Assembly: GCA_003246855.1 (NCBI GenBank)
Contig: QKCP01000130.1
Coordinates: 1-36,252, forward strand
Direction of reading: 5' to 3'
From: Ilyobacter polytropus
Lineage (GTDB): Bacteria > Fusobacteriota > Fusobacteriia > Fusobacteriales > Fusobacteriaceae
Length of the DNA: 36,252 nucleotides
Shown: positions 1-7,722 of the stretch, piece by piece
Layout: the number at the start of each line of letters is the position of its first letter
How positions within the stretch are numbered: position 1 is the stretch's first letter
Notes under the pieces: model-generated
Seen by the model: the letters and a program-made list of their open reading frames with translations, nothing else
Told to the model about the DNA's origin: nothing
The model's database searches: none
Position numbers and translations under genes: made by a program

Positions 1-128
1 GGCTCTCTAAAATTAGAAATTTTATGGTTTTTATATTAAACTTACGATCCATTCTTGAACTCTTTAAATTTAAAATTCTGGTATTTTAGGGACTGGAGCA
101 GTATCCAAAAAAAAATATAAAAAAATTA

Positions 129-157
129 TTGACAAAAGGAAAATGATGGTATACAAT
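129..157 (+). promoter_or_regulatory. Sigma-70-type promoter of the rubrerythrin gene
   Basis: TTGACA at 129-134 and TACAAT at 152-157 are separated by exactly 17 bases, close to the vegetative consensus. Transcription should begin near 164, within the first of two PerR-like palindromes. The bases before 129 are AT-rich with no gene or clear structure. Confidence 0.8.
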
Positions 158-161
158 AAAT

Positions 162-193
162 TTGTAATGATAACAATATTATAATGATGACAA
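162..193 (+). promoter_or_regulatory. Two tandem PerR/Fur-like operator boxes
   Basis: Two 15-base sequences in direct repeat resemble the 7-1-7 PerR box TTATAATNATTATAA: TTGTAATGATAACAA (162-176) and TTATAATGATGACAA (179-193). By my count each matches about 11-12 of the 14 defined positions. They cover the predicted transcription start, where a repressor would block initiation. Peroxide-sensing PerR control of reverse rubrerythrin is known in clostridia; its operation here is inferred from position and resemblance only. Confidence 0.45.
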
Positions 194-217
194 AATAAAA
201 TTTACGAGGAGGAAAAA

Positions 218-763
218 ATGGCAAAAGTAAGATGTACAGTATGTGGGGAAATATTAGAAGCAGGTGTGGAGGTATGTCCTGTATGCAAGGCTGGGGCAGA
301 TAAATTTATTCCGGTTGTCGAAGGAGAAAGCCTGGCTTGGGCAGACGAGCATAAAATAGGGGTAGCTCAAGGTGTAGATTCTGAGATTTTAGAGGGCCTG
401 AAAGCAAACTTTATGGGCGAGTGCACAGAGGTTGGTATGTACCTGGCCATGAGCAGACAAGCTGACAGGGAAGGGTACCCGGAAGTAGCCGAAGCTTACA
501 AAAGAATAGCGTTTGAAGAGGCTGAGCATGCGGCTAAATTTGCTGAATTATTGGGAGAGGTTGTAACAGACTCTACTGAAAAAAACCTGAAAATGAGGGT
601 GGATGCAGAGCATGGGGCATGTATGGGGAAAAAAGGACTAGCTACAAAAGCTAAGCAGCTGGGGTTAGATGCTATACACGATACAGTTCATGAAATGTGC
701 AAGGATGAGGCTAGACATGGGCAAGCTTTTAATGGATTGCTTAAAAGATATTTTGGAAAATAA
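218..763 (+). CDS. Reverse rubrerythrin (rubredoxin-like domain followed by diiron domain)
   Basis: Soluble non-heme iron protein expected to reduce hydrogen peroxide (and possibly oxygen) using electrons from an NADH-dependent rubredoxin or flavoprotein system in anaerobes. The 181-residue protein begins with a rubredoxin-like iron site of two Cys pairs (C6, C9, C20, C23). A four-helix ferritin-like domain follows, with likely diiron ligands E68, E101/H104, E131 and E164/H167. This order is the reverse of classical rubrerythrin, which has its rubredoxin domain at the C-terminus. ATG at 218 follows a strong SD (aggagg, about 206-212). The gene is monocistronic, between its own promoter and a hairpin terminator. 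The family call is secure; the exact electron donor is not visible. Confidence 0.92.
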   Translation: MAKVRCTVCGEILEAGVEVCPVCKAGADKFIPVVEGESLAWADEHKIGVAQGVDSEILEGLKANFMGECTEVGMYLAMSRQADREGYPEVAEAYKRIAFEEAEHAAKFAELLGEVVTDSTEKNLKMRVDAEHGACMGKKGLATKAKQLGLDAIHDTVHEMCKDEARHGQAFNGLLKRYFGK

Positions 764-790
764 TTCCGGGAATTTTCCCGGTTTTTTTAT
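764..790 (+). terminator. Rho-independent terminator of the rubrerythrin gene
   Basis: CCGGGA at 766-771 pairs with TCCCGG at 776-781 around a four-base loop and is followed at once by seven T residues. Confidence 0.85.
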
Positions 791-800
791 TTTTGTTAGC

Positions 801-829
801 TTGACTGAACATAGTAGATGTGATATAAT
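801..829 (+). promoter_or_regulatory. Strong promoter of rplS
   Basis: TTGACT at 801-806 and TATAAT at 824-829 with a 17-base spacer. The promoter lies just beyond the preceding terminator, so L19 is transcribed independently. Confidence 0.85.
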
Positions 830-836
830 GCTTAAG

Positions 837-875
837 TTAAATCACGGATATTCCGCTTTAATAGATAGTGATTAA
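837..875 (+). promoter_or_regulatory. Structured 5' leader of rplS
   Basis: The leader of roughly 70 nt can form a stem in which ATCAC (841-845) pairs with GTGAT (868-872). It can be lengthened by flanking TTAA/TTAA bases with one bulge. An alternative short hairpin CGGA/TCCG (845-848 / 852-855) shares base 845. It ends before the SD (aaggagg, 894-900). It could be an autoregulatory r-protein leader, but it matches no family I can name. Confidence 0.3.
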
Positions 876-904
876 ATGAATATCTAGAGTATCAAGGAGG
901 AACA

Positions 905-1267
905 ATGAAAGAAAAACTAATCCAATTAGTGGAACAAGATTACCTAAGAACTGACATCCCTGAATTCAAAGCTGGGGATACGATTGCAGTTCACTATAAG
1001 GTACAAGAGACATCTAAAGATGGTATCAAAGAAAGAATCCAGATTTTTGAAGGTGTAGTAATCAGAGTAAACGGCGGAGGAATCGCAAAAACTTTTACAG
1101 TAAGAAAAGTTTCTTCTGGTGTAGGAGTAGAAAGAATTATTCCTGTTAACTCTCCTATGATCGACAAAATCGAAGTTAAGAGAATCGGAAGAGTAAGAAG
1201 AGCAAGACTTTACTACTTAAGAGGACTTTCTGGGAAAAAAGCAAGAATCAAAGAGATCAGAAAATAA
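905..1267 (+). CDS. rplS: 50S ribosomal protein L19
   Basis: Ribosomal large-subunit protein located at the 30S-50S interface. The 120-residue length is typical of bacterial L19. Recognisable family features are the conserved segment around FEGVVI (about residues 47-52), the GVGVERIIP segment (about 72-80) and the very basic C-terminal region [20 protein letters not shown]. The ATG at 905 follows aaggagg. In many bacteria rplS sits with rpsP, rimM and trmD. Here none of those is adjacent: the gene has its own promoter and terminator and is followed by signal peptidase I. Secure call. Confidence 0.97.
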   Translation: MKEKLIQLVEQDYLRTDIPEFKAGDTIAVHYKVQETSKDGIKERIQIFEGVVIRVNGGGIAKTFTVRKVSSGVGVERIIPVNSPMIDKIEVKRIGRVRRARLYYLRGLSGKKARIKEIRK

Positions 1268-1282
1268 GCATAACAAGAGGAG

Positions 1283-1304
1283 CCAGGCTTTTGCCTGGTT
1301 TTTT
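1283..1304 (+). terminator. Rho-independent terminator of rplS
   Basis: CCAGGC (1283-1288) and GCCTGG (1293-1298) form a perfect 6-bp stem with a TTTT loop, followed by a run of six T. Confidence 0.9.
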
Positions 1305-1426
1305 CTTTGCATAAAAGTCTGTATATGGATGTTTTTCAATTTTTTAAACCATAATTATAGAAAAATCTAGCTATATATTATATAATAAATTGTTAGGCAA
1401 TTAACTCGGAGCGAAAGGAGCACGCT

Positions 1427-2365
1427 ATGGAAACTTCAAAACTGATACTGAACGGGGTATTTTACCTTGTATTGACATCGTTTTTAATATTCATATGGAT
1501 AAAAGAAAAGGAGCTAGCTAGGAGGATAAGAAATTACAGAGATAGGTTTTCGGAGGCACTTATATCTGGATTAAAGTTAAAAGGAGGGGTTTCGAAAAAA
1601 GCGGTTATCAAGTCGGTGAATTTTGTTGAGACTGTTGGGACTGCGATAATACTTGTATTGGTAATACAAAAATTCTATCTTGGTAATTTTCTTGTACCAA
1701 CAGGTTCGATGATACCAACTATAATGCCAAAAGACAGGCTGTTTGGAAACATGGTTGTATACAAGTTTTCGAAACCTAAAAGGGGAGACATAATAGTATT
1801 TAAAGAACCGATACAAAATAAGGTGCTGTATACAAAGAGGCTCATGGGGCTCCCAGGTGAAAGAGTAGAGATAAAAGCAGGTGGCTTATATATAAACGGA
1901 GAAAAACTTACAGGTGTGAAATTTGACAGGGAGTACACTGATTTAGGCGAAATACAGGGGCAAGAATGGATTGTGCCTAAAAAAGGCGACAAACTGGAAA
2001 TAGTACCTGATAGAAACTATAATGATGATTTTAAAATGAGAAATATAAATATATCGGAAGTGCAGGATTACCTACTAAAAAATCCGGGAGCAGTTTCAGA
2101 GATACTCCCTAAGGTAGATTTTTACGTAAATGGGGAGAAAACTGGGCTGGTGCTAGACTTTATACATAATAAAGAAAATATAGATAAACTTATTCGAGGA
2201 GAGAAGGTAGAGTCTGAAATTATAGAGGACTATTATTTTGCTCTGGGGGATAATACCAACGGCAGCTACGACTCTAGATGGTGGGGCTTCGTTTCTGAAG
2301 ACAGGATAAGAGGTAGAGCGTTTTTTAGATTTTGGCCGATTAATAGAATAGAAATCTTAAAGTAG
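1427..2365 (+). CDS. lepB: Signal peptidase I
   Basis: Membrane-bound serine protease (S26 family) that removes signal peptides from exported preproteins on the outer face of the inner membrane. The protein has 312 residues, with two hydrophobic N-terminal segments (about 5-25 and 66-88). The catalytic serine S94 is in a PTGSMIPT motif and the general-base lysine K137 is in a YTKRLMGLPGE motif. The C-terminal box GDNTNGSYDSRWWG matches conserved box E. The larger size compared with Gram-positive SipS and an extra segment at roughly 200-265 resemble the extended Gram-negative enzymes. ATG at 1427 follows aaaggag. The gene leads a close-packed group with rimI, an unknown gene and a histidine kinase. 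TATAAT at 1381-1386 could be its -10 box, though the -35 is weak. Confidence 0.95.
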   Translation: METSKLILNGVFYLVLTSFLIFIWIKEKELARRIRNYRDRFSEALISGLKLKGGVSKKAVIKSVNFVETVGTAIILVLVIQKFYLGNFLVPTGSMIPTIMPKDRLFGNMVVYKFSKPKRGDIIVFKEPIQNKVLYTKRLMGLPGERVEIKAGGLYINGEKLTGVKFDREYTDLGEIQGQEWIVPKKGDKLEIVPDRNYNDDFKMRNINISEVQDYLLKNPGAVSEILPKVDFYVNGEKTGLVLDFIHNKENIDKLIRGEKVESEIIEDYYFALGDNTNGSYDSRWWGFVSEDRIRGRAFFRFWPINRIEILK

Positions 2366-2367
2366 CG

Positions 2368-2802
2368 GTGGTTGCTTTGCTTAATTTGAAAGATATAGAC
2401 GCAAAAGAGCTAGCGCAGTTAAGCCGCTTAGAAGAAGAAAACTTTGTAACTCCATGGAGCATAAAGGAGTTACGGTCAGTTTTTCAAAGCGGGCTATACA
2501 GTCTGGTGGGGCTCTTTTTAGATGAAGAGATGGTGGCCTACTATATACTTGTGGACAGCTTTGATGTGTATGAGTTGGCCAGAATAGCAGTCTCGAAAAA
2601 ATATAGGGGGCATGGCTACTCTAAGCTGCTCATGGAAGATATGCTGGAAAAAAGCGAAAAGAACATATTTCTAGAAGTTAGGGAGGGTAATGAAGTAGCA
2701 GTAAGTCTATACTCGAATTTCGGATTTCGAATAGTTGGGAAAAGAAAAGCTTACTATAGTGATACTGGCGAGGACGCCATTGTTATGATGTTGGAGAAAT
2801 AG
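2368..2802 (+). CDS. rimI: RimI-like N-alpha-acetyltransferase (GNAT family)
   Basis: GNAT-fold enzyme using acetyl-CoA; the family model acetylates the N-terminus of ribosomal protein S18. The acetyl-CoA pyrophosphate-binding motif A reads RGHGYSKLL (about residues 81-89). The C-terminal LEVREGNEVAVSLYSNFGF segment is typical of RimI. The 144-residue length fits. Two starts are possible: GTG 2368, three bases after the lepB stop, or TTG 2377, which is better placed behind GGTGG (2367-2371). The gene is surely co-transcribed with lepB. Its substrate is inferred from the family, since many GNATs are labelled RimI. Confidence 0.8.
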   Translation: MVALLNLKDIDAKELAQLSRLEEENFVTPWSIKELRSVFQSGLYSLVGLFLDEEMVAYYILVDSFDVYELARIAVSKKYRGHGYSKLLMEDMLEKSEKNIFLEVREGNEVAVSLYSNFGFRIVGKRKAYYSDTGEDAIVMMLEK

Positions 2803-2810
2803 GTGATTTT

Positions 2811-3275
2811 GTGGATAAAAAGCAGATTATATTAAGTAGTGGCATAGACGGAACAGAGAAATTTTTAAAATATGCTGGGGAAAATTTACACCTTACATAC
2901 GCTAGCACTAAAGAAATGCTAGAATTTTTTCGTGAGCTGGAGGCGGCTAAGGGTGTTGGAGTAGAGTTGTTTTTGGAGGGTGTGGATCTCGAATACGGAT
3001 CAAACAAAAAACAGAACACCAGTAAATTTTTGAAGTATTTAAAAGCGTATAAAAGCCCAGTTATGACAAAAAGTACGGATTCTTTAAAAGAAACCCTCAG
3101 CAAATTGAGTGATAAGAGAGTTAAGATAGATACCCCTGAAAACTTGGAAGGTGACCTCTATAAAATTCAGATATCTATAGGCTCAGAAGAAGATATTCTG
3201 TTTGCTAAAGGATATATAGATAAAAATCTTGAGGAACTTAAAAAATTGTTAAATCTCATAAAAAGAGGTGGATGA
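2811..3275 (+). CDS. Unrecognised 154-residue cytoplasmic protein, possibly receiver-like
   Basis: I do not recognise this family. GTG at 2811 follows an AGGTGA SD that overlaps the rimI stop. The gene ends one base before the likely ATG of the downstream histidine kinase, so the two are probably translationally coupled. There are no membrane segments or signal peptide, and the protein is charged and Lys-rich. The predicted strand/helix rhythm resembles a response-regulator receiver domain: strands near 5-9, 27-30, 50-55, 83-86 and 106-109 alternate with amphipathic stretches. The usual acidic pair and phospho-Asp are absent, and E56 falls where the phospho-Asp would be expected. This resemblance is my inference and is weak. 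A structure prediction would settle it. Confidence 0.75.
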   Translation: MDKKQIILSSGIDGTEKFLKYAGENLHLTYASTKEMLEFFRELEAAKGVGVELFLEGVDLEYGSNKKQNTSKFLKYLKAYKSPVMTKSTDSLKETLSKLSDKRVKIDTPENLEGDLYKIQISIGSEEDILFAKGYIDKNLEELKKLLNLIKRGG

Positions 3276-3276
3276 A

Positions 3277-5346
3277 ATGCAGAAGATAAATTACTTAATT
3301 ATTGCGGGGCTGTTTTTTGTACTTTATATGTTTTCCAGGCTATATATTCCAGGATTAGAGATGTCACACCTCTTTTATTTTTTTGAGATTGCTTGCATAA
3401 TACTCTACTCTATAATAATAGCAATGGCATATAAAGCGAATAAAATATTCCCTAAAAAGGAGTACATCTATCTCATGCTCGGGTACTCCATGCTCTTGTT
3501 GTTGGGAGCTGTAGCTGCCGGGATGCGATTTTCTATCCTTAGCTTTAGAGACTACACTTTCTATCTGTTGAAAATATTTGAAGCCTTTATATACTTTTTT
3601 GCGATATTTTTGTTTTATGAAAAGAAAAATTATAAAAAGATAGTCACCATATTTGTAGCAAGTATTTTTTTGAACCTTGTAATAGTGATACTTTTGTTAA
3701 ATAATTACTGGACGCAGCATATAACACTTTTGTTATACTGTGAGCTACTTTTGCTGTACAGGTATATAACGAAGGAAAAAATAAAGTACTTTATACGTTC
3801 TTTTTTGTTTAAAACGCTTTCTGAATTGATGTTTATAGGGTATGTAGTGCAAGGGAGTGGATTGTTTTTCCTATTTACTGTATCAGCTTATCTAATCTCG
3901 ATCTTCGAGATAATACTCTATCTTAACCATGAGATAGATGACGAGATAAAGTGGGTGGAATCTAGCTATAGGGACAGGATAGAAAAGTTATTCTATCTAA
4001 ATAAGAAGGGGTTACTTTTTGTATCTGACCTTTACGTGAAAGAATTTAACAAAACTGCTCTAGAAATACTGGAAGTAACCGATGAAAAAGAAATAAAAAA
4101 TAAAAGCATGATGTCGATTTTCGATGTTATGAATGAAGAGGCCTTGCATTCTGGTATGGAAAAGGATGAGTATGAAATTAGCCTGCCTTTAAAAAAGAAC
4201 AAGGGTAAATTTGTAAATATTAGAATAAACAAGATAGCTAACCCGACGGGAAATCTCTACCTGCTTCTGTTAGAAAATGAATTCAGCTTTGAAAATTCTC
4301 TGGAAGTCTTAAATGATTCTTTGGCGGCGTTTTCTTATGTGTATAAGAAGGATGTCGGATACAGATACATAAGTACCGGGTTTGAAAAAATCTTTGGGAT
4401 AAACCGTGACAGGCTGCTGGAAAACGAAGATTTTTTATTAGAAATTGTAGACGGCGGGCAAAGCTATTTTTTAAAAGAGGTATCAAAAGGCAGTGGAAAT
4501 TTTTCTTTTGATCAGGGGTATTCTGTTAATGATGAGAATAAAATGATACGTGAAACTGTGACGAGAGTAAAAATAAACAACGAGGAGTTTTTTTACGGGA
4601 TAGGGGTAGATATAAGCGACTTCTACCAAAAGGAAAAAGAGTTGGTTTCTAAAAATCAGAAATTAGAGAGTGAAAACCTAAAGACTGAGATGGCGATTTC
4701 GGTTGTATCTCATGAGATAAGAACCCCTATAACTGCCATAATAGGATTTGTAGAAAATATCATAATAAATAATGAGAGTCTTGATGAGAAAATTTTCGGA
4801 ATGATAAAAAAGGTCTACAGCAACAGTGTGAGGTTGAAAGAGTTAGTAGACAACCTGCTAGACTTCAATAAACTAAATGCCGGTAAGATGGAGGTATTTA
4901 AAGAAAAAGTTGGAGTAAAAGGCCTTCTAGAAGAGGTTGTGACAAACAATGAAATGCTTATAGAGCTTAAAAACATAAAGCTTAAAAATAAAGTGGAAGA
5001 GGAAACTTATATATTGGCGGACTCCTCTATGGTATACCAGATTCTAAACAATATATTGAGCAATTCGATAAAGTACAACAAGGATTACGGGAAGATAATA
5101 ATAGATGTACACGAAGAGGAGGAGCACGTAACTATTAGTGTTGAGGACACAGGGATAGGGCTCAAAGAAGAAAGCAAAGCAAACGTATTTAAAGAGTATG
5201 GCAGGGCAAAAGGAACCAGGGAAAAGGGTACCGGATTGGGGCTCTCGCTTTCTAAAAGGCTGGTTGATATAAACGGAGGAGAGATATGGTTTGACTCCGA
5301 GTACGAAAAAGGCAGCACTTTCTACATTAAGTTTCAAAAAGGGTGA
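3277..5346 (+). CDS. Orphan membrane sensor histidine kinase with multi-TM N-terminus and PAS-like region
   Basis: Two-component sensor kinase of about 689 residues. Residues 1 to about 225 contain roughly eight hydrophobic segments, reminiscent of MASE3-type sensory modules. About 235-455 hold one or two PAS-like domains. A short coiled stretch leads to a HisKA domain with phospho-acceptor H479 in SHEIRTP. The HATPase domain carries an N box (NNILSNSIKYN), a G1 box (EDTGIGL) and a G2 box (GTGLGLSLS). ATG 3277 is preferred because the AGAGGTGG SD (3264-3271) overlaps the upstream in-frame GTG at 3268. No response regulator is encoded nearby, so the partner is elsewhere or is the small protein just upstream. 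The stimulus is unknown. Confidence 0.9.
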   Translation: MQKINYLIIAGLFFVLYMFSRLYIPGLEMSHLFYFFEIACIILYSIIIAMAYKANKIFPKKEYIYLMLGYSMLLLLGAVAAGMRFSILSFRDYTFYLLKIFEAFIYFFAIFLFYEKKNYKKIVTIFVASIFLNLVIVILLLNNYWTQHITLLLYCELLLLYRYITKEKIKYFIRSFLFKTLSELMFIGYVVQGSGLFFLFTVSAYLISIFEIILYLNHEIDDEIKWVESSYRDRIEKLFYLNKKGLLFVSDLYVKEFNKTALEILEVTDEKEIKNKSMMSIFDVMNEEALHSGMEKDEYEISLPLKKNKGKFVNIRINKIANPTGNLYLLLLENEFSFENSLEVLNDSLAAFSYVYKKDVGYRYISTGFEKIFGINRDRLLENEDFLLEIVDGGQSYFLKEVSKGSGNFSFDQGYSVNDENKMIRETVTRVKINNEEFFYGIGVDISDFYQKEKELVSKNQKLESENLKTEMAISVVSHEIRTPITAIIGFVENIIINNESLDEKIFGMIKKVYSNSVRLKELVDNLLDFNKLNAGKMEVFKEKVGVKGLLEEVVTNNEMLIELKNIKLKNKVEEETYILADSSMVYQILNNILSNSIKYNKDYGKIIIDVHEEEEHVTISVEDTGIGLKEESKANVFKEYGRAKGTREKGTGLGLSLSKRLVDINGGEIWFDSEYEKGSTFYIKFQKG

Positions 5347-5401
5347 GAAAAGATCGAATTTCAGTGTATGGGTTGTAAAGTTTTATGACGTGGGGTTGCC
5401 A

Positions 5402-5427
5402 TTTCCTAACCGGAAAGAAATTTTTTA
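5402..5427 (+). terminator. Possible weak terminator after the histidine kinase gene
   Basis: TTTCC (5402-5406) can pair with GGAAA (5412-5416), and a run of six T follows after GAAA at 5421-5426. The stem is short and the T run is offset by four bases. The remaining part of the 5347-5612 gap has no gene or recognisable riboswitch. Confidence 0.3.
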
Positions 5428-5534
5428 TACTGCAGGATACTATTTTTGGCAGCTATAAAGATAAAATTCACATAGGTACGACTTTTTCCTCCAGTGTTTA
5501 TACACCAAAAATAAGCATAACGGCTAAAACTGAA

Positions 5535-5563
5535 TTGAAATAAAACTACAAATGTGATAATAT
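5535..5563 (+). promoter_or_regulatory. Candidate promoter of purB
   Basis: TTGAAA at 5535-5540 and TAATAT at 5558-5563 with a 17-base spacer, ending 49 bases before the purB start. Confidence 0.5.
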
Positions 5564-5612
5564 GTTTTTGTTTGACGTAAATTTAAAGATGAAAATGAAA
5601 GGGTGAAGCAAT

Positions 5613-7046
5613 TTGCAAAGTAATGTTTATTCCAATCCACTTGTTGAGAGATACGGTTCTAAAGATATGCTGGAAAATTTTTCTCCAGACAAAAAATTCT
5701 CTACTTGGAGAAAACTTTGGATAGCCCTCGCGGAAAGTGAAAAAGAGTTGGGGCTTGACATAACAGATGAACAGATAGAAGAAATGAAAAAGTATGTTGA
5801 TGACATCAACTACGATGTTGCGGCACAAAAAGAGCTTGAATTCAGACATGACGTAATGGCTCACGTACACGCTTTTGGCGAGCAGGCTAAGTCGGCTAAA
5901 CCTATTATACACCTAGGTGCTACGAGTGCATACGTAGGTGATAACACTGATCTTATCCAGATAAAAGATGGATTAAGTATAATTAAAAAGAAACTTGTAA
6001 ACGTGATGGATGCAATGTCTCAGTTTTGCTTAGAGTATAAGGATATGCCTACATTAGGGTTCACTCACTTCCAACCGGCGCAATTAACTACAGTTGGAAA
6101 GAGAGCCACACTGTGGCTTCAAAGTTTGGTTTTAGATTTTGAAGAACTTGAATTTAGAGAAGAAACCCTTAGGTTTAGAGGTGTAAAGGGGACTACTGGT
6201 ACCCAAGCGAGCTACCTGGAGCTTTTTAACGGAGATTTCTCTAAAGTTAAAAAACTAGACGAAACGATAGCCAAAAAGATGGGGTTCGAGAAAAATTTTC
6301 TAGTTACAGGTCAGACTTATGACAGAAAGGTGGACAGTGAAGTATTGGGGCTGTTGTCTCAAATCGCACAATCTGCACACAAATTCACAAACGACCTTAG
6401 ATTGCTTCAAAACCTAAAAGAGATAGAGGAACCGTTTGAGAAAAAGCAGATAGGTTCGTCTGCTATGGCCTACAAAAGAAACCCTATGAGAAGTGAAAGG
6501 ATATCGTCGCTTGCAAAGTTCGTTGTTGCGATGTACCAAAGTACAGCTATGACGGCAGCTACACAATGGTTTGAGAGAACTCTAGACGACTCTGCAAATA
6601 AAAGACTGTCGATACCTCAAGCCTTCTTAGCAGTTGATTCTATACTTGTTATATGGAAAAATATAATGGACGGCTTAGTGGTATATCCTAAAATGATAGA
6701 AAAACGTATTATGTCTGAACTTCCTTTTATGGCTACTGAGTACATAATAATGGAATGTGTAAAAAATGGAGGGGACAGACAAGAGCTTCATGAGAGAATC
6801 AGAGTCCACTCTATGGAAGCTGGTAAAGTGGTTAAATTAGAAGGAAAAGACAATGACTTGATAGAGAGGATAGTTGCTGACGATTATTTCAATTTAGATA
6901 AGGACAGATTGATGGAGCTTCTAAACCCTAAAAACTTTGTTGGATTCTCTGCTGAACAGACAGAGGAGTTTGTAAATACAGAAGTAAAACCTATCGTTGA
7001 AAAATATAAAAATTTAATCGGTATGGAAGCAAGCTTAAGAGTTTAA
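5613..7046 (+). CDS. purB: Adenylosuccinate lyase
   Basis: Enzyme of the fumarase/aspartase superfamily. It acts twice in purine synthesis, splitting SAICAR to AICAR and adenylosuccinate to AMP, each time releasing fumarate. The protein has 477 residues. The superfamily signature GSSAMAYKRNP begins at G281. A conserved HLGATSAYVGDNTD segment holds an active-site region near residues 100-113, and GFTHFQPAQ follows near 150. The start is TTG at 5613, preceded by an AAAGGGTGAAG SD region; no better ATG is nearby. Other purine genes are not adjacent, and no purine riboswitch or obvious PurR box was seen upstream. A long hairpin follows the gene. Secure call. Confidence 0.95.
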   Translation: MQSNVYSNPLVERYGSKDMLENFSPDKKFSTWRKLWIALAESEKELGLDITDEQIEEMKKYVDDINYDVAAQKELEFRHDVMAHVHAFGEQAKSAKPIIHLGATSAYVGDNTDLIQIKDGLSIIKKKLVNVMDAMSQFCLEYKDMPTLGFTHFQPAQLTTVGKRATLWLQSLVLDFEELEFREETLRFRGVKGTTGTQASYLELFNGDFSKVKKLDETIAKKMGFEKNFLVTGQTYDRKVDSEVLGLLSQIAQSAHKFTNDLRLLQNLKEIEEPFEKKQIGSSAMAYKRNPMRSERISSLAKFVVAMYQSTAMTAATQWFERTLDDSANKRLSIPQAFLAVDSILVIWKNIMDGLVVYPKMIEKRIMSELPFMATEYIIMECVKNGGDRQELHERIRVHSMEAGKVVKLEGKDNDLIERIVADDYFNLDKDRLMELLNPKNFVGFSAEQTEEFVNTEVKPIVEKYKNLIGMEASLRV

Positions 7047-7056
7047 TTTAAATTTT

Positions 7057-7106
7057 AAGGCGGAACTAGTAAAACTAAAAATTTAGTTTGAAAATTCCGC
7101 CCTTTT
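7057..7106 (+). terminator. Two-tier hairpin after purB
   Basis: GGCGGAA (7059-7065) pairs with TTCCGCC (7095-7101). Inside it AAACTAAA (7073-7080) pairs with TTTAGTTT (7082-7089) to give a nested second stem. Only four T residues follow at 7103-7106, so it may be a leaky terminator or an mRNA 3' stabiliser. Confidence 0.55.
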
Positions 7107-7123
7107 AAATTAAAATATATAGC

Positions 7124-7675
7124 ATGGAGAGAAGAGTGAGTTATAAAAACAAAAAACAAGAAGCATATCTTATAAGTTTCATACTGATGGCGCTTTATTT
7201 TTCACTGCTGGAGAACCTTATCCCAAAACCATTTCCGTGGATGAAGCTGGGGCTGGCCAACTTGGCTGGCATACTGGCTATGCAGAAGTTTGGCAGCAGG
7301 ATGGCGTATAAAGTCCTTTTTTTCAGGATATTTATACAGGGGCTCATGTTGGGGACGCTTTTTACACCTGGATTTTTTGTGAGTTTAGGAGCTGGATTTA
7401 TAAGCACTTCTTTGATGTGTTTTTTATATAAGTTCAATAGACATTTTTCTTTGGTGGCTATAAGCTCATCAGCTGCTGTTTCCCACAATATAAGCCAACT
7501 TTTTCTGGTGTACGTATTCTTCTTTAGGGGGATAGAGCTGTACTCTAGGGCGGTACTTATATTCGTATCAATATTTTTGGCAATCGGATTTGTTTCCGGG
7601 GTGGTAATAGGGGTTTTGGCTGAAAAATTAAAGATAAGAAGTGTGTCTTCGAGAGCAGACGGCAGCTTAGGATAG
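7124..7675 (+). CDS. Gx transporter family membrane protein (Hpre_diP_synt_I family)
   Basis: Small integral membrane protein of about 180 residues with five or six hydrophobic helices. Family hallmarks are a LENLIPKPFPWMKLGLANL segment after the first helix, a later GFFVSLGAGFISTSLM stretch and AVSHNISQLF in the second half. These match the family historically mislabelled heptaprenyl diphosphate synthase component I, now called Gx transporter and suspected to be an ECF-like S component or small-molecule carrier. The listed start is ATG 7124. GTG 7136, preceded at proper distance by GGAGAGAAG, may be the true start. The gene lies between purB and glmM with a 47-base gap before glmM, so it may share a transcript with the latter. 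Substrate unknown. Confidence 0.8.
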   Translation: MERRVSYKNKKQEAYLISFILMALYFSLLENLIPKPFPWMKLGLANLAGILAMQKFGSRMAYKVLFFRIFIQGLMLGTLFTPGFFVSLGAGFISTSLMCFLYKFNRHFSLVAISSSAAVSHNISQLFLVYVFFFRGIELYSRAVLIFVSIFLAIGFVSGVVIGVLAEKLKIRSVSSRADGSLG

Positions 7676-7722
7676 AGTGTATACAGTTGTAATTTCAAAT
7701 CGAAAATAAGGAGTGTAAGTGG

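Noticed and set aside
669-875. A 68-codon frame overlapping the end of the rubrerythrin gene
   Set aside because: It runs through the terminator and the rplS promoter, has no SD and no recognisable protein features.
5347-5612. Possible purine riboswitch upstream of purB
   Set aside because: I could not find the conserved purine-aptamer core or its three-stem arrangement, and the gap has only a weak hairpin and a promoter.
7124-7675. Calling this gene heptaprenyl diphosphate synthase component I
   Set aside because: The name is a legacy label. The protein is a multi-helix membrane protein of the Gx transporter family with no prenyl synthase motifs.
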